Counted from the first letter of the stretch, positions 9,415-18,195 are shown. The stretch is 64,000 nt of DNA from CALMFG01 sp963666035 (GCA_963666035.2 CAXXJI010000011.1:41784-105783); one strand, 5' to 3'. Numbers and translations are program-made. The notes: a model not told the origin generated them from the sequence alone.

Positions 9415-9682
9415 ATCTTCCTCCCAAGTTGTTTTGGCACAGACAGAGGTGCCCTAAACTCGTATGTATTTTAAAGCATTTCGTTTGGATAGTAAATAGA
9501 GAAACCGTGAACAATTAGAAACAGAGGCATAAGGCCAAAAAAACTGGCTGAAATAGGTAGCAGCACTAACAAAATTTGATGAAAAAGGCGCTAAAACAGC
9601 ATATGACTGGTGATTTATACGATATTATATGATATGATTATCGAGATTCAAGCAAAATGTACGACAGGAGAAACATTGGGTC

Positions 9683-10891
9683 ATGGGCTTTATGGCAGGC
9701 AGACCGGACAAACGCCCCTTTATACAGGTGGTGCTTCTGGGAATCTACAAAATCACATTTGGGCTATACGTTAAAATCAAGTGCAACGTGATGATGATAA
9801 AGAATCAGGCCTACCGGACCAAAGGCCCCTATATTCTTTTGGCAAACCATACTCACAATTTCGATCCGGTCTTTATCCAGTATTTTTGGCCGCGTATCAT
9901 CTGCTATGTCACGAATGACACTGTTTGGAAGTTAAAGTGGCTTCGCGGTCTTTTGGACAGCGTCGGTTTTATTCCCAAGAAAAAAATGACCACCGATTCC
10001 GCCACCGTGCGCGGAATACTTACACATGTAAAAAAAGGTCGGATTATCGGTATTTTCCCCGAAGGCAAGCGCTCATGGGGCGGCAAAACTTTGCCGATTA
10101 TCCCTTCCACAGCCAGCCTGATTAAAAAGCTGAAACTGCCGGTGGTGACCGTAAAAATTGAGGGGGCCATGATGAGCCTGCCGCGCTGGGCAAAGAAAGC
10201 GCGACGCGGCAAAATCATTTTAAATCCGGAAATCACCCTGACAGCAGAGCAGATTGAAGATATGAGCACCGATGATATTCAAACGACGATTGAGCAGGCG
10301 CTTTCTCATGATGAGACAGTGTTTCTGAAAACAAATCCGAAACTGAAATATCATTCGAAAGCACCAGCGGAATATTTGGAACTGTACCTATATGCCTGTA
10401 AAGATTGCGGATCGTTGGCGCACATGCGTTCGAAAGGCGATCAGTTTTTCTGCGAAACCTGCGGCAGTACTTATACTTTTACACAGACAGCACAGCTTGA
10501 CAATCGGAAAACCGGCGAGACGATCACTTTGACGGCTTGGGAAGATATGCAGATTGAAATAACCCGAAATGCAATGCAAAACGCCTTAAAACTCAATGGT
10601 AGGGAAACACTGTTTTTTGATGCAGATGTATCGCAGTCTGAATACATCCGTTTGGAACCGTTAAAGCCTCTGGGAAGCGGTACTCTGCGCATGTCAGCAG
10701 ATGTGATGGTTTTTGAATGCGCGGACGGAACAAAATGGGAATATCCCGCAAAACAGGTCGGCAATATCAATATTCAGGGCAATAAGCAGTTGGAGTTCAC
10801 GTTTGAAGACCGCACTTTCCGCTTTTTGTTTAAACCGCGCGTTTCGCCGTATAAATGGCAGTCCGCGCTTTTGATTGGAAAAACGCTATAA
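9683..10891 (+). CDS. PlsC-like acyltransferase fused to a zinc ribbon and an unassigned C-terminal domain
   Basis: Residues ~30-200 are a 1-acylglycerol-3-phosphate acyltransferase domain with the catalytic HX4D (H56...D61 in NHTHNFD) and FPEGKRSWG (125-133), which acylate lysophosphatidate in phospholipid synthesis. After it comes a four-cysteine ribbon, C239-x2-C242-x14-C257-x2-C260, then ~130 residues of mostly beta-strand sequence resembling GRAM/PH-like lipid-binding folds in pattern only. Typical PlsC is ~200-250 residues; this is 402. The ATG has CAGGAG 12 bases upstream. The enzyme assignment is good for the N-terminus; the extension is not recognised. Confidence 0.8.
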   Translation: MGFMAGRPDKRPFIQVVLLGIYKITFGLYVKIKCNVMMIKNQAYRTKGPYILLANHTHNFDPVFIQYFWPRIICYVTNDTVWKLKWLRGLLDSVGFIPKKKMTTDSATVRGILTHVKKGRIIGIFPEGKRSWGGKTLPIIPSTASLIKKLKLPVVTVKIEGAMMSLPRWAKKARRGKIILNPEITLTAEQIEDMSTDDIQTTIEQALSHDETVFLKTNPKLKYHSKAPAEYLELYLYACKDCGSLAHMRSKGDQFFCETCGSTYTFTQTAQLDNRKTGETITLTAWEDMQIEITRNAMQNALKLNGRETLFFDADVSQSEYIRLEPLKPLGSGTLRMSADVMVFECADGTKWEYPAKQVGNINIQGNKQLEFTFEDRTFRFLFKPRVSPYKWQSALLIGKTL

Positions 10892-10915
10892 ATATTTTTT
10901 ATGGAGGACTTTTTT

Positions 10916-12337
10916 ATGAACGGATGGCATTTTGTTCTACAATTCTTGTTTATCGGTGCGTTCATCGGCCTTGCGCTGGTGCTCAAGCTGAACATCAAGG
11001 GACTTTCAAAGCATCTGATCCCCACCTGCATGATTGCGGGCGTATTGGCTTTTATGTTTGGATCCGAAGGCATAGGGGCGCTGATTTCATTGATTACAGG
11101 CGCACCGACAAAAATCTATGTCCCATTTGACCGGGAACTGCTGTTTACGGCGGTTACGCATCTGATGAGCATCGGGTTTATCGCGCTGGCGCTGAAAGAC
11201 AGAGAAGGCAAAAACAATCGTGCCGTGGTCAAAACCGGATTCGCGATCGTCAATGTCTATCTTTGGCAGGCGATTGTCGGTTTCGGCGTCACTTTACTGT
11301 TATACTATTTTATCTTCCCGGATATCTCGCCGATCCTAGGCCTGCTTCTGCCGCTTTCGTTTGCACAAGGCCCGGGACAAGCGACGTCCATCGGAACGCA
11401 GTGGAGCAATAACGGTGTTCTGCCGGACGGTGCAAACATCGGCGCCATGCTGGCGACCATCGGGTTCGTCTGGGCGATCATCGGCGGAATTATCCTGATG
11501 AATATCATGGTGAGAAAAAGCGGGTTTAAAGTGAATGGCGGAACCAGCACGGTCAAGGATATTGATTATGACAAGGCCACGCGCCATACCAGCACCATTC
11601 CCAAAACCGCGTTTATCGACGATATGACCATCCAGGTGATTTTGATTGGGTTTGTCTATCTCTTAACTTACGGTGTGATCGAGCTTTCCGCCATCCTGCT
11701 GGCGCCGCTCGGCACGTTCGGAGAAACGCTGACCGGATTATTCCGCGGATTTGCGTTCCTGTTTGGTACCATCATCGCAGTGGGGGTAAAGGTTGTGTTT
11801 AAGGGTTTAAGACACAAGGGTGTGATGAAAGTCAACTTTGTGGATAATTATTTAATGCAGAAGATTTCCGCGGTCGCATTTGACTTTATGATTACAGCCT
11901 CTATTGCGGCGCTTTCTTTCCAGAGCCTTGGCAATTATGGCTGGTCCATCTTGATTCTAACGACCATCGGCGGATTTTTCACGATACTCTATACAGTCCT
12001 GATCTCCAAGTTTATCTACCGCGAAGAATTGCTGGAAAACACGCTGGCGCTGTTTGGTATGTGGACAGGCACCGTTACCACTGGGGTTGCACTGCTCAAG
12101 GAAGTGGATCCCAAAGGCAAAACCAGTGTGACGGACAATCTGGTCTTAGGGTCGGGTATCGCGGCGCCGCTGGGGTTCCCGCTGATGATGATTTTGGCCA
12201 TTCCGGTCACAGCGGTTTTGGAAAACCGGCCGAATTTGTTTATCATCACCTTTGTGTTATTCTTTGCATATTCTGCGGTGATGATGGTGATGATGTGGCT
12301 GTTAAATCGAAAAGACAAAAAAGAAGCTGCAAAGTAA
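10916..12337 (+). CDS. GltS-like sodium/glutamate symporter family protein
   Basis: About 473 residues with ~12 hydrophobic segments in two halves and a polar middle loop (KVNGGTSTVKD). The glycine-rich re-entrant-type loop LSFAQGPGQATSIGTQW and a matching motif in the second half (LVLGSGIAAPLGFP) fit the ESS/GltS family of Na+-coupled carboxylate transporters. The substrate is inferred. The start is the ATG at 10916: an earlier in-frame ATG at 10901 is part of the GGAGGA ribosome site itself. Confidence 0.75.
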   Translation: MNGWHFVLQFLFIGAFIGLALVLKLNIKGLSKHLIPTCMIAGVLAFMFGSEGIGALISLITGAPTKIYVPFDRELLFTAVTHLMSIGFIALALKDREGKNNRAVVKTGFAIVNVYLWQAIVGFGVTLLLYYFIFPDISPILGLLLPLSFAQGPGQATSIGTQWSNNGVLPDGANIGAMLATIGFVWAIIGGIILMNIMVRKSGFKVNGGTSTVKDIDYDKATRHTSTIPKTAFIDDMTIQVILIGFVYLLTYGVIELSAILLAPLGTFGETLTGLFRGFAFLFGTIIAVGVKVVFKGLRHKGVMKVNFVDNYLMQKISAVAFDFMITASIAALSFQSLGNYGWSILILTTIGGFFTILYTVLISKFIYREELLENTLALFGMWTGTVTTGVALLKEVDPKGKTSVTDNLVLGSGIAAPLGFPLMMILAIPVTAVLENRPNLFIITFVLFFAYSAVMMVMMWLLNRKDKKEAAK

Positions 12338-12369
12338 TAACTGTTTCAGCTTAATAAAGAGACTATTAG

Positions 12370-12402
12370 CTGCCGGTAAAACCCCCGGCAGTTTTTCTTT
12401 TT
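12370..12402 (+). terminator. Terminator after the symporter gene
   Basis: CTGCCGG (12370-12376) pairs with CCGGCAG (12385-12391), followed by TTTTTCTTTTTT. Confidence 0.85.
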
Positions 12403-12477
12403 TACGGCCAAAGCCTTTTATTTTGGGATATTTTGGCGTATAATTAGCTTTAGAAGTTATAAAAATGGAGGTGCATT

Positions 12478-12663
12478 ATGGGCACAAGACCATCAAGAAT
12501 TGTATTTCTGTTATCGTTTATTATTGGTGTATACGCGATTTTGAATGAATACATCAAAGGGATCAATTGGGACTTTCTGACTACGATCGGACTGAACAAC
12601 TGGATTTTGCTGATGATTGCATTCGGCCTGCTTCTGGCTGGAGTTATCTTCAAAAAACTCTAA
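12478..12663 (+). CDS. Small two-helix membrane protein
   Basis: 61 residues: a short basic N-terminus, TM ~8-22, a loop with KGINWDF, and a second TM ~43-58 ending IFKKL. Ribosome site GGAGGTG is 7 bases before the ATG, TATAAT is at 12439-12444, and a strong terminator follows, so it is an independent gene. No family is recognised; small hairpin membrane proteins of this kind are common in clostridia. Confidence 0.7.
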   Translation: MGTRPSRIVFLLSFIIGVYAILNEYIKGINWDFLTTIGLNNWILLMIAFGLLLAGVIFKKL

Positions 12664-12675
12664 ACTGAAATAAAC

Positions 12676-12713
12676 AAAAAGTCTTCCAGCTTTGGTGCTG
12701 GAAGACTTTTTTG
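12676..12713. terminator. Bidirectional terminator
   Basis: AAAAAGTCTTCCAGC and GCTGGAAGACTTTTTT form a long perfect stem between converging genes. Confidence 0.92.
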
Positions 12714-12733
12714 CTTCCCCCGTATTTATGATG

Positions 12734-14695
12734 CTAGGATGCATTATATTTCTTATAAATGCTGTCAAAATTCTTGATGAACGTATCACAGATTTCGGGA
12801 TCAAACTGACTGCCTGAATTTTCCCGAATATACTCCAGCGCATCGGGAACCGAAATTGCTTTTCGGTATGGTCGGTCGTGTGTCAGCGCATCAAACACAT
12901 CAGCTACCGAAAGAATTCTGGAAGGCAGAGGAATATTATTCTGCGAAAGTCCGTAAGGGTAACCGCTACCATCCCACTTTTCATGGTGGTGATAGATGTA
13001 TTTTGAGATATCGGTTAAATTCGGGCTTTCCTTAAATGTTTCATATCCAAATACGGTGTGCCGCTTGATGATCTCAAACTCCTCGTCAGTCAGCTTACCG
13101 CCCTTGTCGAGGATATCGTCTGAGATCAAAATTTTGCCGATATCATGCACCAAGCCGGCCCAGTAGATGGTTTCCGCCTCCTTGTGGTTAAAATCCATAC
13201 ACAGGGCTATTTCACGGGATAAATTGGCCACGCCGGTGGAATGATCCTTGGTGTAGGCATTATGCAAAGATAGGATCTTAAGTGAGGACATAATAATATC
13301 TTTGTAGGTGTCTTCCCGTTCTTCGGCCAGGTGCAAATAGTTATAAAACGCCACCGAAATGTCTTTTAGGAATCCGGCGAGCTTTAAACTCTGGGTGGAA
13401 AAGTGTATATGGTTTGCGGCGTCAATCCCCAAAACCATACCTGCGACAATCTCTTCTTCATACTCGCAAAGAATCAGCATTGATTCGTAAGAACCTTTCA
13501 GGTTCTCGCGAATCTTAAAATAATCCGAGCCGTTGACATGCGCCAAAAGATGCGCTTTGATGTTATCGGTAATCACCACTTCGTCTTTCTTGGACAGGGT
13601 GAACAGGCTGATCTTGGTGCCAACGATTAGATCGTCATGACCGTGTTGAGAGATAATCACCTTGCTGCCATGCTGAAACCGAAATGCAAATCCATGATCT
13701 GCTTCGGGGATGATATTAATCGCCGCCCGCAGCAGGTTGGAAAGGAAGTTGGCCGGATCGACTTTCTCGGCTTTTCCAATGTCCGAGGCCAGCTGCAGCA
13801 CATGGTTGATGTCCTCTTCATGACGTTTTAATGCGGTGTTAGTTTCCATCAGACTTTTGGCTGTGGATTCGGATTTGTTAAAGTAATACTGAAGCGCAAA
13901 CCCGAAAGCAAAAAATGACGCGATGAAAAGGCTCCGTGTGAAGATTTGGCTGAATTCAAAGTTCAGTAAGTTTTCCATTATGGTGTTGTATTGTGTAGCG
14001 TTGAAATAGGTGGCGCCGACCGCCTGAATGAAGATGACAACCAGACTGAAAAACATAGAGATATGAATGATATTTTTGCCGTGACTGTTTTGCCAAACCA
14101 TCGAGGCGCCTTCTTCTTTTTGAAAAAGGCGCAACACGACACGAATCACAAACATCAGAAGGTATCCGATGATAATTCTGGAGGCAATGGTGAAAAACAG
14201 CCATTCGGTGGAGACGGGAACCAGACGGGACGTGCTCAGCCACGGCGGCTGCCCGATGCTGACAAGCCGCGGGAAAGCGACAAAGTATCCAGTTTCGAAA
14301 ACAGCACGGTAAGCGAGTTCGACCGAATAAAGACTTTGATACCACTTTTTAGATTCCGGGTTTTTCTTGCGAAGATCCGAAAAAACACCGTGCCAGATGA
14401 TCCAGGAAACAAACATAAAAGCGGAATAAAGAAGTCCCCATCCCTGATCCAGACGTGCAAACCAAAGGCTTTGAACGCCGCCGAACATCGCGGCCAGCAA
14501 ACCATAGCGCCAACCCCAAACGATTGCGATAAACACAGGCAAAGCCAGACCGGCGAGCAGCGAGACAGCATAACTGGATGAAAGCTGGATATGGATAGGC
14601 AGAAGACTGGCTAAATAGCTGAGAATGCCAACCGCAATAGACAAAATAACTTTCTTATCAATGGGTTTTTCAAAGCTGTTTTTAGAAAAGGACAT
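12734..14695 (-). CDS. Membrane HD-GYP protein (probable cyclic-di-GMP phosphodiesterase)
   Basis: 653 residues from the ATG at 14695, which has GGGGAG six bases upstream; a longer in-frame start at 14740 has no ribosome site. The N-terminal ~270 residues hold about six TM helices, followed by a linker helix (KSLMETNTALKRHEEDI), a GAF-like sensor region (~305-450) and a C-terminal HD-GYP domain (~465-650) with GLVHDIGKI and the signature HHEKWDGSGYP. HD-GYP enzymes hydrolyse cyclic di-GMP through a metal centre. The phosphodiesterase residues appear intact; the membrane sensor's signal is unknown. Confidence 0.92.
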   Translation of the reverse strand: MSFSKNSFEKPIDKKVILSIAVGILSYLASLLPIHIQLSSSYAVSLLAGLALPVFIAIVWGWRYGLLAAMFGGVQSLWFARLDQGWGLLYSAFMFVSWIIWHGVFSDLRKKNPESKKWYQSLYSVELAYRAVFETGYFVAFPRLVSIGQPPWLSTSRLVPVSTEWLFFTIASRIIIGYLLMFVIRVVLRLFQKEEGASMVWQNSHGKNIIHISMFFSLVVIFIQAVGATYFNATQYNTIMENLLNFEFSQIFTRSLFIASFFAFGFALQYYFNKSESTAKSLMETNTALKRHEEDINHVLQLASDIGKAEKVDPANFLSNLLRAAINIIPEADHGFAFRFQHGSKVIISQHGHDDLIVGTKISLFTLSKKDEVVITDNIKAHLLAHVNGSDYFKIRENLKGSYESMLILCEYEEEIVAGMVLGIDAANHIHFSTQSLKLAGFLKDISVAFYNYLHLAEEREDTYKDIIMSSLKILSLHNAYTKDHSTGVANLSREIALCMDFNHKEAETIYWAGLVHDIGKILISDDILDKGGKLTDEEFEIIKRHTVFGYETFKESPNLTDISKYIYHHHEKWDGSGYPYGLSQNNIPLPSRILSVADVFDALTHDRPYRKAISVPDALEYIRENSGSQFDPEICDTFIKNFDSIYKKYNAS

Positions 14696-15057
14696 AAAAA
14701 ACTCCCCAAAACAAATCATGATTGTAATTCTTAAAAACATATGTTAAGAATTCAATTTGGATTGTCTGTATTCCTTAAGCGACAATCACATAAACAAACG
14801 GGGAGTTGTTTAATAAAATTATACTGGAATATGTCCCAAAAATCAATTATAAACGCATGAGAAAATTAAAGTAAATTATGTTATGGCCGGCACAGCATAA
14901 AGTAATAAAAACGGCCATTTTATAAGTGGTTTGAGCGTCGATTTACGGTGGTCCATGAACAGAGAGAGAAGTTTCTATTAACAAATTCAGCGGATATTGT
15001 TTCTTGTTTTTCTATGAAGTATGATTTTAAGAAAAGCCAATAAGGAAAAAAATATAT
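14696..15057 (-). promoter_or_regulatory. Intergenic region with the HD-GYP promoter
   Basis: On the minus strand TTGATT (14841-14846), a 17-base spacer and TATAAT (14818-14823) give a good sigma-A promoter with a ~115-base leader. The right half (14850-15057) is AT-rich; I see no gene or clear RNA structure in it, and no match to a cyclic-di-GMP riboswitch core. Confidence 0.7.
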
Positions 15058-15711
15058 ATGACAAATCAATATGGACGTGGTGTCCGTTATAATCGATATG
15101 GACTGCCTAAAAAGCAGTCGCCGAACAATTCACCGCGCTGGCCTGCGATCATACTCGCCGTTTCGGCAGTGATGCTGGTCGCCGCAATGGTACTGGCGGC
15201 GGTCACATTTAATCATACCCGGCAGGGAAGTGCAAATTCAGCCGCGATGCCCACACCGACACCGCAGGTGGTCACGGTGGATAATTCAGCCGAAATGTCT
15301 GGCCAGATGCAGGCGCTGATCGACGAGGCACTGGCGGGGAGCATATCGCAGGAGACGGTAGCAGGTCTGATAGACAGTGGCGTATCCGAAGCATCCATTA
15401 ACGCGCTGTCCGCAATGATTCAAAACGGCTCGGAAAGCGGCGCATACAAAGACGGCGTTTATCAGGGCACAGGGCAGGGGGAGAACGGTACCATCAAGGC
15501 TGAGGTCACCATCAAGGATGGCCGGATATTCTATATCGCGGTCATCTCCCATTCGGAAAAAGGTGCGGTGACCAAAGATGTGTTTGAGCCGATTGCCATC
15601 ACTGTAATGGAAAACCAATCCGCTGACGGTGTGGATGCGATCTCCGGGGCGACCGTGGTATCCACCGGCTATATCGAGGCGATTACCGAGGCGCTGGGGA
15701 AAGCGAAGTAA
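15058..15711 (+). CDS. Membrane-anchored FMN-binding domain protein
   Basis: 217 residues. Basic N-terminus, TM ~28-50, Pro/Thr linker, a helical spacer, then an FMN_bind domain (~125-217) starting YKDGVYQGTGQGENG and containing DAISGATVVSTGYIEAI. The SGAT threonine is the usual site where ApbE attaches FMN covalently. Such proteins relay electrons at the outer face of the membrane, as in RnfG- or extracellular-electron-transfer systems. No Rnf or ApbE gene lies nearby. The ribosome site is weak (AAGGAAAAAAATAT). Confidence 0.85.
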   Translation: MTNQYGRGVRYNRYGLPKKQSPNNSPRWPAIILAVSAVMLVAAMVLAAVTFNHTRQGSANSAAMPTPTPQVVTVDNSAEMSGQMQALIDEALAGSISQETVAGLIDSGVSEASINALSAMIQNGSESGAYKDGVYQGTGQGENGTIKAEVTIKDGRIFYIAVISHSEKGAVTKDVFEPIAITVMENQSADGVDAISGATVVSTGYIEAITEALGKAK

Positions 15712-15724
15712 CTGGGGTGCCGTT

Positions 15725-15753
15725 TTGCTTGAGGTTGCATTTAATGGTATAAT
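15725..15753 (+). promoter_or_regulatory. Promoter for the small Cys/His protein gene
   Basis: TTGCTT, 17-base spacer, perfect TATAAT (15748-15753). Confidence 0.7.
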
Positions 15754-15846
15754 AATATTATATAGAAAAAATGATATAATATACCAGCAAATCCTCGAAA
15801 GTCTTTACCTGTAGAATCTGGTTAAAAATCAGAAAGAAGGTAAAGA

Positions 15847-16029
15847 ATGTATTTGATTAACAGGGAAACCGATGGCGATGGATATTTTCATGTGCATAAA
15901 GATTCGTGTCCAATAAAACCAAAATCAAATTTTGAGTATTTGAAAGCAACTAATATCTATGATGCAATTGAAGAAGCGAAAAGAATACTTGGGAAAAGCA
16001 ATGTCCGAGCATGCTCAGTATGTAATTAA
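15847..16029 (+). CDS. Small Cys/His protein of unknown function
   Basis: 60 residues: FHVHKDSCPIK near the N-terminus, a helix IYDAIEEAKRILG, and a terminal RACSVCN. The HVH...C plus CxxC spacing resembles small single-zinc proteins with a metal-binding fold like that of Ada-type nuclease-associated domains, which are common and unnamed in Firmicutes. It has its own promoter, an AGAAGG ribosome site and a palindrome after the stop, so it is an independent gene. Confidence 0.6.
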   Translation: MYLINRETDGDGYFHVHKDSCPIKPKSNFEYLKATNIYDAIEEAKRILGKSNVRACSVCN

Positions 16030-16036
16030 CAAAGTG

Positions 16037-16058
16037 AGACCACTCATATGAGTGGTCT
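16037..16058 (+). terminator. Palindrome after the small Cys/His gene
   Basis: AGACCACTCAT / ATGAGTGGTCT is a perfect 11-bp inverted repeat with no spacer, followed by TCTTCTT. Probably a weak terminator. Confidence 0.5.
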
Positions 16059-16104
16059 TCTTGGTAGCAAGTTATATAATCAGAACTTAAATCAGACTTG
16101 TCCT

Positions 16105-16364
16105 GCGCGTGTAGCTTAGATGAAGAGCAAGGAGCAATTTTTTTGCAGGGGCGAATAGAACTGATGGTTCATGAGCATCTGCAAATAAAAGAAGCGACAC
16201 AGCTATTCGCTAAGCTGTGCCGCAGGTGGCAGCTTAAACTAGGATTTCATCCTTCGCTTTCGCTCGTCTGCCGCGCTTCGCGCCGCTGGGCTGAAAACGC
16301 CATCCCATGACGTTTTCTTAACGCTCCAGCGCCTTCTTAAGGTTCAAATCCTACTCATCGCACG
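16105..16364 (+). other. Degenerate tRNA-like fragments in intergenic DNA
   Basis: 16105-16128 reads like a tRNA acceptor plus D-arm (GTAGCTTAGATGAAGAGC). 16339-16364 reads like a T-arm plus acceptor (AGGTTCAAATCCTA). In between, 16227-16252 on the opposite strand matches most of the 3' end of the nearby tRNA-Gln, including GCTGCCA. No complete cloverleaf forms. 16198-16219 is a hairpin (CACAGCT/AGCTGTG). Probably tRNA remnants or recombination debris. Confidence 0.35.
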
Positions 16365-16369
16365 AAAAC

Positions 16370-16403
16370 AAAAAGCCCGTACCGATGGTACGAACTTTTT
16401 GTC
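16370..16403 (-). terminator. Terminator of the tRNA transcript
   Basis: On the minus strand a 14-bp stem with two G-U pairs (AAAAAGTTCGTACC / GGTACGGGCTTTTT) and a 3-base loop lies just beyond the tRNA-Gln 3' end. Confidence 0.85.
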
Positions 16404-16404
16404 T

Positions 16405-16478
16405 TGGCAGCGGAACTAGGATTTGAACCTAGACGAAACGAGTCAGAGTCGTTTGTGCTACCGTTACACTATTCCGCT
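16405..16478 (-). tRNA. tRNA-Gln (anticodon CTG)
   Basis: The full cloverleaf reads on the minus strand: acceptor AGCGGAA pairs perfectly with TTCCGCT, the D-arm is GTG/CAC, anticodon stem AACGA/TCGTT has loop CTCTGAC (anticodon CTG), the T-arm is CTAGG/CCTAG with TTCAAAT, the discriminator is G, and CCA is encoded. Reads CAG codons. Confidence 0.95.
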
Positions 16479-16499
16479 AAAACATTTATATCCCGTATG

Positions 16500-16640
16500 T
16501 GCCGTCTGCCTCTTTTTAATTAACCCGCATAAATGCAGGTGGGTGCAATGCCATAAACCGCTGTCTTCCTCTCGGTGGTGCAGGCCTGACATTAGCTTAA
16601 AAAATGGACGCTTGCTCCCGTATAAGTAATGTGAGTTTAA
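16500..16640 (-). ncRNA. Possible structured RNA between the two tRNA genes
   Basis: The 205-base gap between the tRNAs is unusually long. On the minus strand it contains a hairpin that needs a G-U pair only on this strand (CCTGCA-TTTA-TGCGGG, 16524-16539), a hairpin ACCG/CGGT, and outer blocks CGTC/GACG and TTTTT/AAAAA that would close a long interrupted helix. The size and shape would suit a 6S-like RNA, but I do not see a decisive signature. Confidence 0.28.
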
Positions 16641-16683
16641 AAATAACGCATAACGCACACCACAGGATTAAACTGATAACGAC

Positions 16684-16760
<77 letters not shown>

Positions 16761-16782
16761 TTGTGTTTTGTCAGCAAGTACT

Positions 16783-16810
16783 ATTATACACATTTTTTTT
16801 GGATAATCAA
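16783..16810 (-). promoter_or_regulatory. Promoter of the tRNA-Val/tRNA-Gln unit
   Basis: On the minus strand TTGATT, 16-base spacer, TATAAT (16783-16788), 23 bases before tRNA-Val. Confidence 0.75.
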
Positions 16811-16843
16811 CACCCAAAATATTTTAACTTTTTTCGGCATCGG

Positions 16844-16872
16844 TTGAATAAAATGAGCAAAAGCTATATAAT
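16844..16872 (+). promoter_or_regulatory. Promoter for the TAXI lipoprotein gene
   Basis: TTGAAT, 17-base spacer, perfect TATAAT (16867-16872). Confidence 0.75.
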
Positions 16873-16941
16873 GGCGTTGCTTTTAAGAAGGGGCGGAACA
16901 TCTAGGGGTCGCGATTGAAAAAACGGCCGTGAGAGGATTAA

Positions 16942-18195
16942 ATGAAAAAAATATCGGTTTTATCACTTGCCATTGGTTTGATATATATACTGTCCGCATG
17001 CGCTTCCAGCGAGGTGGTCACCATTACATCGGGGGGAACCGGCGGCACATCATATACTGTCGGCCAATCTATTGAAGACGTGTTGAACGAGGCGATACCG
17101 GACGTGCTGATTAAAGCCGAAGCGGGATACGGCGATTATGCCGGATGCGTGGCGGTGGAAAAAGGAAAGGCGGATATCGCCATCGTGCAGTCGGATGTGG
17201 CGTATCTGGCCTATAACGGGTTGGATGATTTTGACGAACAGGCTTGCGGTGATATTAGGGGGATTGCGTCGCTGTATCCTTCCGCGCTGCAACTGATTAC
17301 CATCACAGGATCGGGCATCGAAAGCATCGCGGACTTGGCGGGCAAACGTGTCTCGCTGGGCGAACTTGCCAGCCGAAGCTACCAAAATGTGCTGCATGTT
17401 TTGGAAACCAATCAGGTCACGGTCGGCCAGCTGACGCCATATTATTATTCTTTGGACGCGGCGGTTTTGGCGTTGGAAAACGATGAGTTGGACGCGGTGT
17501 TTTTCACAGGCGGCTATCCCAACAGCTTGATTACTTCTTTGACCCAAACCAAAAATATCCGTGTGATACCGACGGTTCGTCAGCCCGAGACGGTGCAGTT
17601 AATCGCCGCTTTGGAAGCGGAAATCTATTCGATCGAAGACCTGCCCGGCAAAATTGTCAGTATGGGCGAGGAAGGCGCGGTCATCTATGATGATGTGGTC
17701 AGTTTGATTGAAGCCTACGGGGTGGACCCGGCTCGGCTGGACCAGACCTATATGACATTTGCTGAAGGTATCGCCGCACTGAAAGCGGGCACGGTGGACG
17801 CTGTATTTGTATCGTCCAACAATCCGGACTATGATTTCGATGAAATCGCGGAAAACGAGGATATTGCTTCCGTACCCATCGATTATACGGTGCTTGGCGA
17901 TATCGATGATTTGCCGTACTACAGCCAAGCTTTGATGCCCGCAAACACCTACCAGAGCATGGACAACAGCGTTGCGGCGATCGCGACCCGTGCGCTATTG
18001 GTTTGCAGTGCGGATATGGATGAGGAAATGGTCTATCAGCTGACCCGGCAGTTCTGGGAGAATGCCGCAGAGATACAAAATGACAGTGGTATCCGCTATG
18101 ATTTGCTTTTTGAAAACGCGCTGGACGGGATGAGTGTTCCCATGCATCCCGGTGCACAAAAATATTATGACGAGATGGCGCAAAACAAGCCATAG
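16942..18195 (+). CDS. TAXI-family TRAP solute-binding lipoprotein with an internal duplication
   Basis: 417 residues. Lipoprotein signal ending ILSAC (Cys20), then the TAXI fold beginning ITSGGTGGTSYTVGQ. TAXI proteins bind carboxylates or amino acids for fused DctQM TRAP permeases. Usual members are ~310-330 residues; here a ~100-residue block is present twice. Residues ~126-195 (SIADLAGKRVSLGE ... LDAVFFTGGYP) match ~228-296 (SIEDLPGKIVSMGE ... VDAVFVSSNNP) in motif order and spacing. The normal C-terminal part follows (LPYYSQALMPANTY ... HPGAQKYYDEM). No TRAP permease gene is nearby. AGAGGA ribosome site. Confidence 0.88.
   Translation: MKKISVLSLAIGLIYILSACASSEVVTITSGGTGGTSYTVGQSIEDVLNEAIPDVLIKAEAGYGDYAGCVAVEKGKADIAIVQSDVAYLAYNGLDDFDEQACGDIRGIASLYPSALQLITITGSGIESIADLAGKRVSLGELASRSYQNVLHVLETNQVTVGQLTPYYYSLDAAVLALENDELDAVFFTGGYPNSLITSLTQTKNIRVIPTVRQPETVQLIAALEAEIYSIEDLPGKIVSMGEEGAVIYDDVVSLIEAYGVDPARLDQTYMTFAEGIAALKAGTVDAVFVSSNNPDYDFDEIAENEDIASVPIDYTVLGDIDDLPYYSQALMPANTYQSMDNSVAAIATRALLVCSADMDEEMVYQLTRQFWENAAEIQNDSGIRYDLLFENALDGMSVPMHPGAQKYYDEMAQNKP

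Noticed and set aside
10901..10915. Earlier ATG start for the GltS-like gene
   Set aside because: The ATG lies within the GGAGGA ribosome site of the next ATG.
14847..15057. Cyclic-di-GMP riboswitch upstream of the HD-GYP or FMN-binding gene
   Set aside because: No recognisable conserved core or tetraloop/receptor pattern; only a promoter is evident.
16098..16310. 70-codon ORF between the small Cys/His gene and the tRNA terminator
   Set aside because: No ribosome site, biased composition and overlap with tRNA-like fragments.
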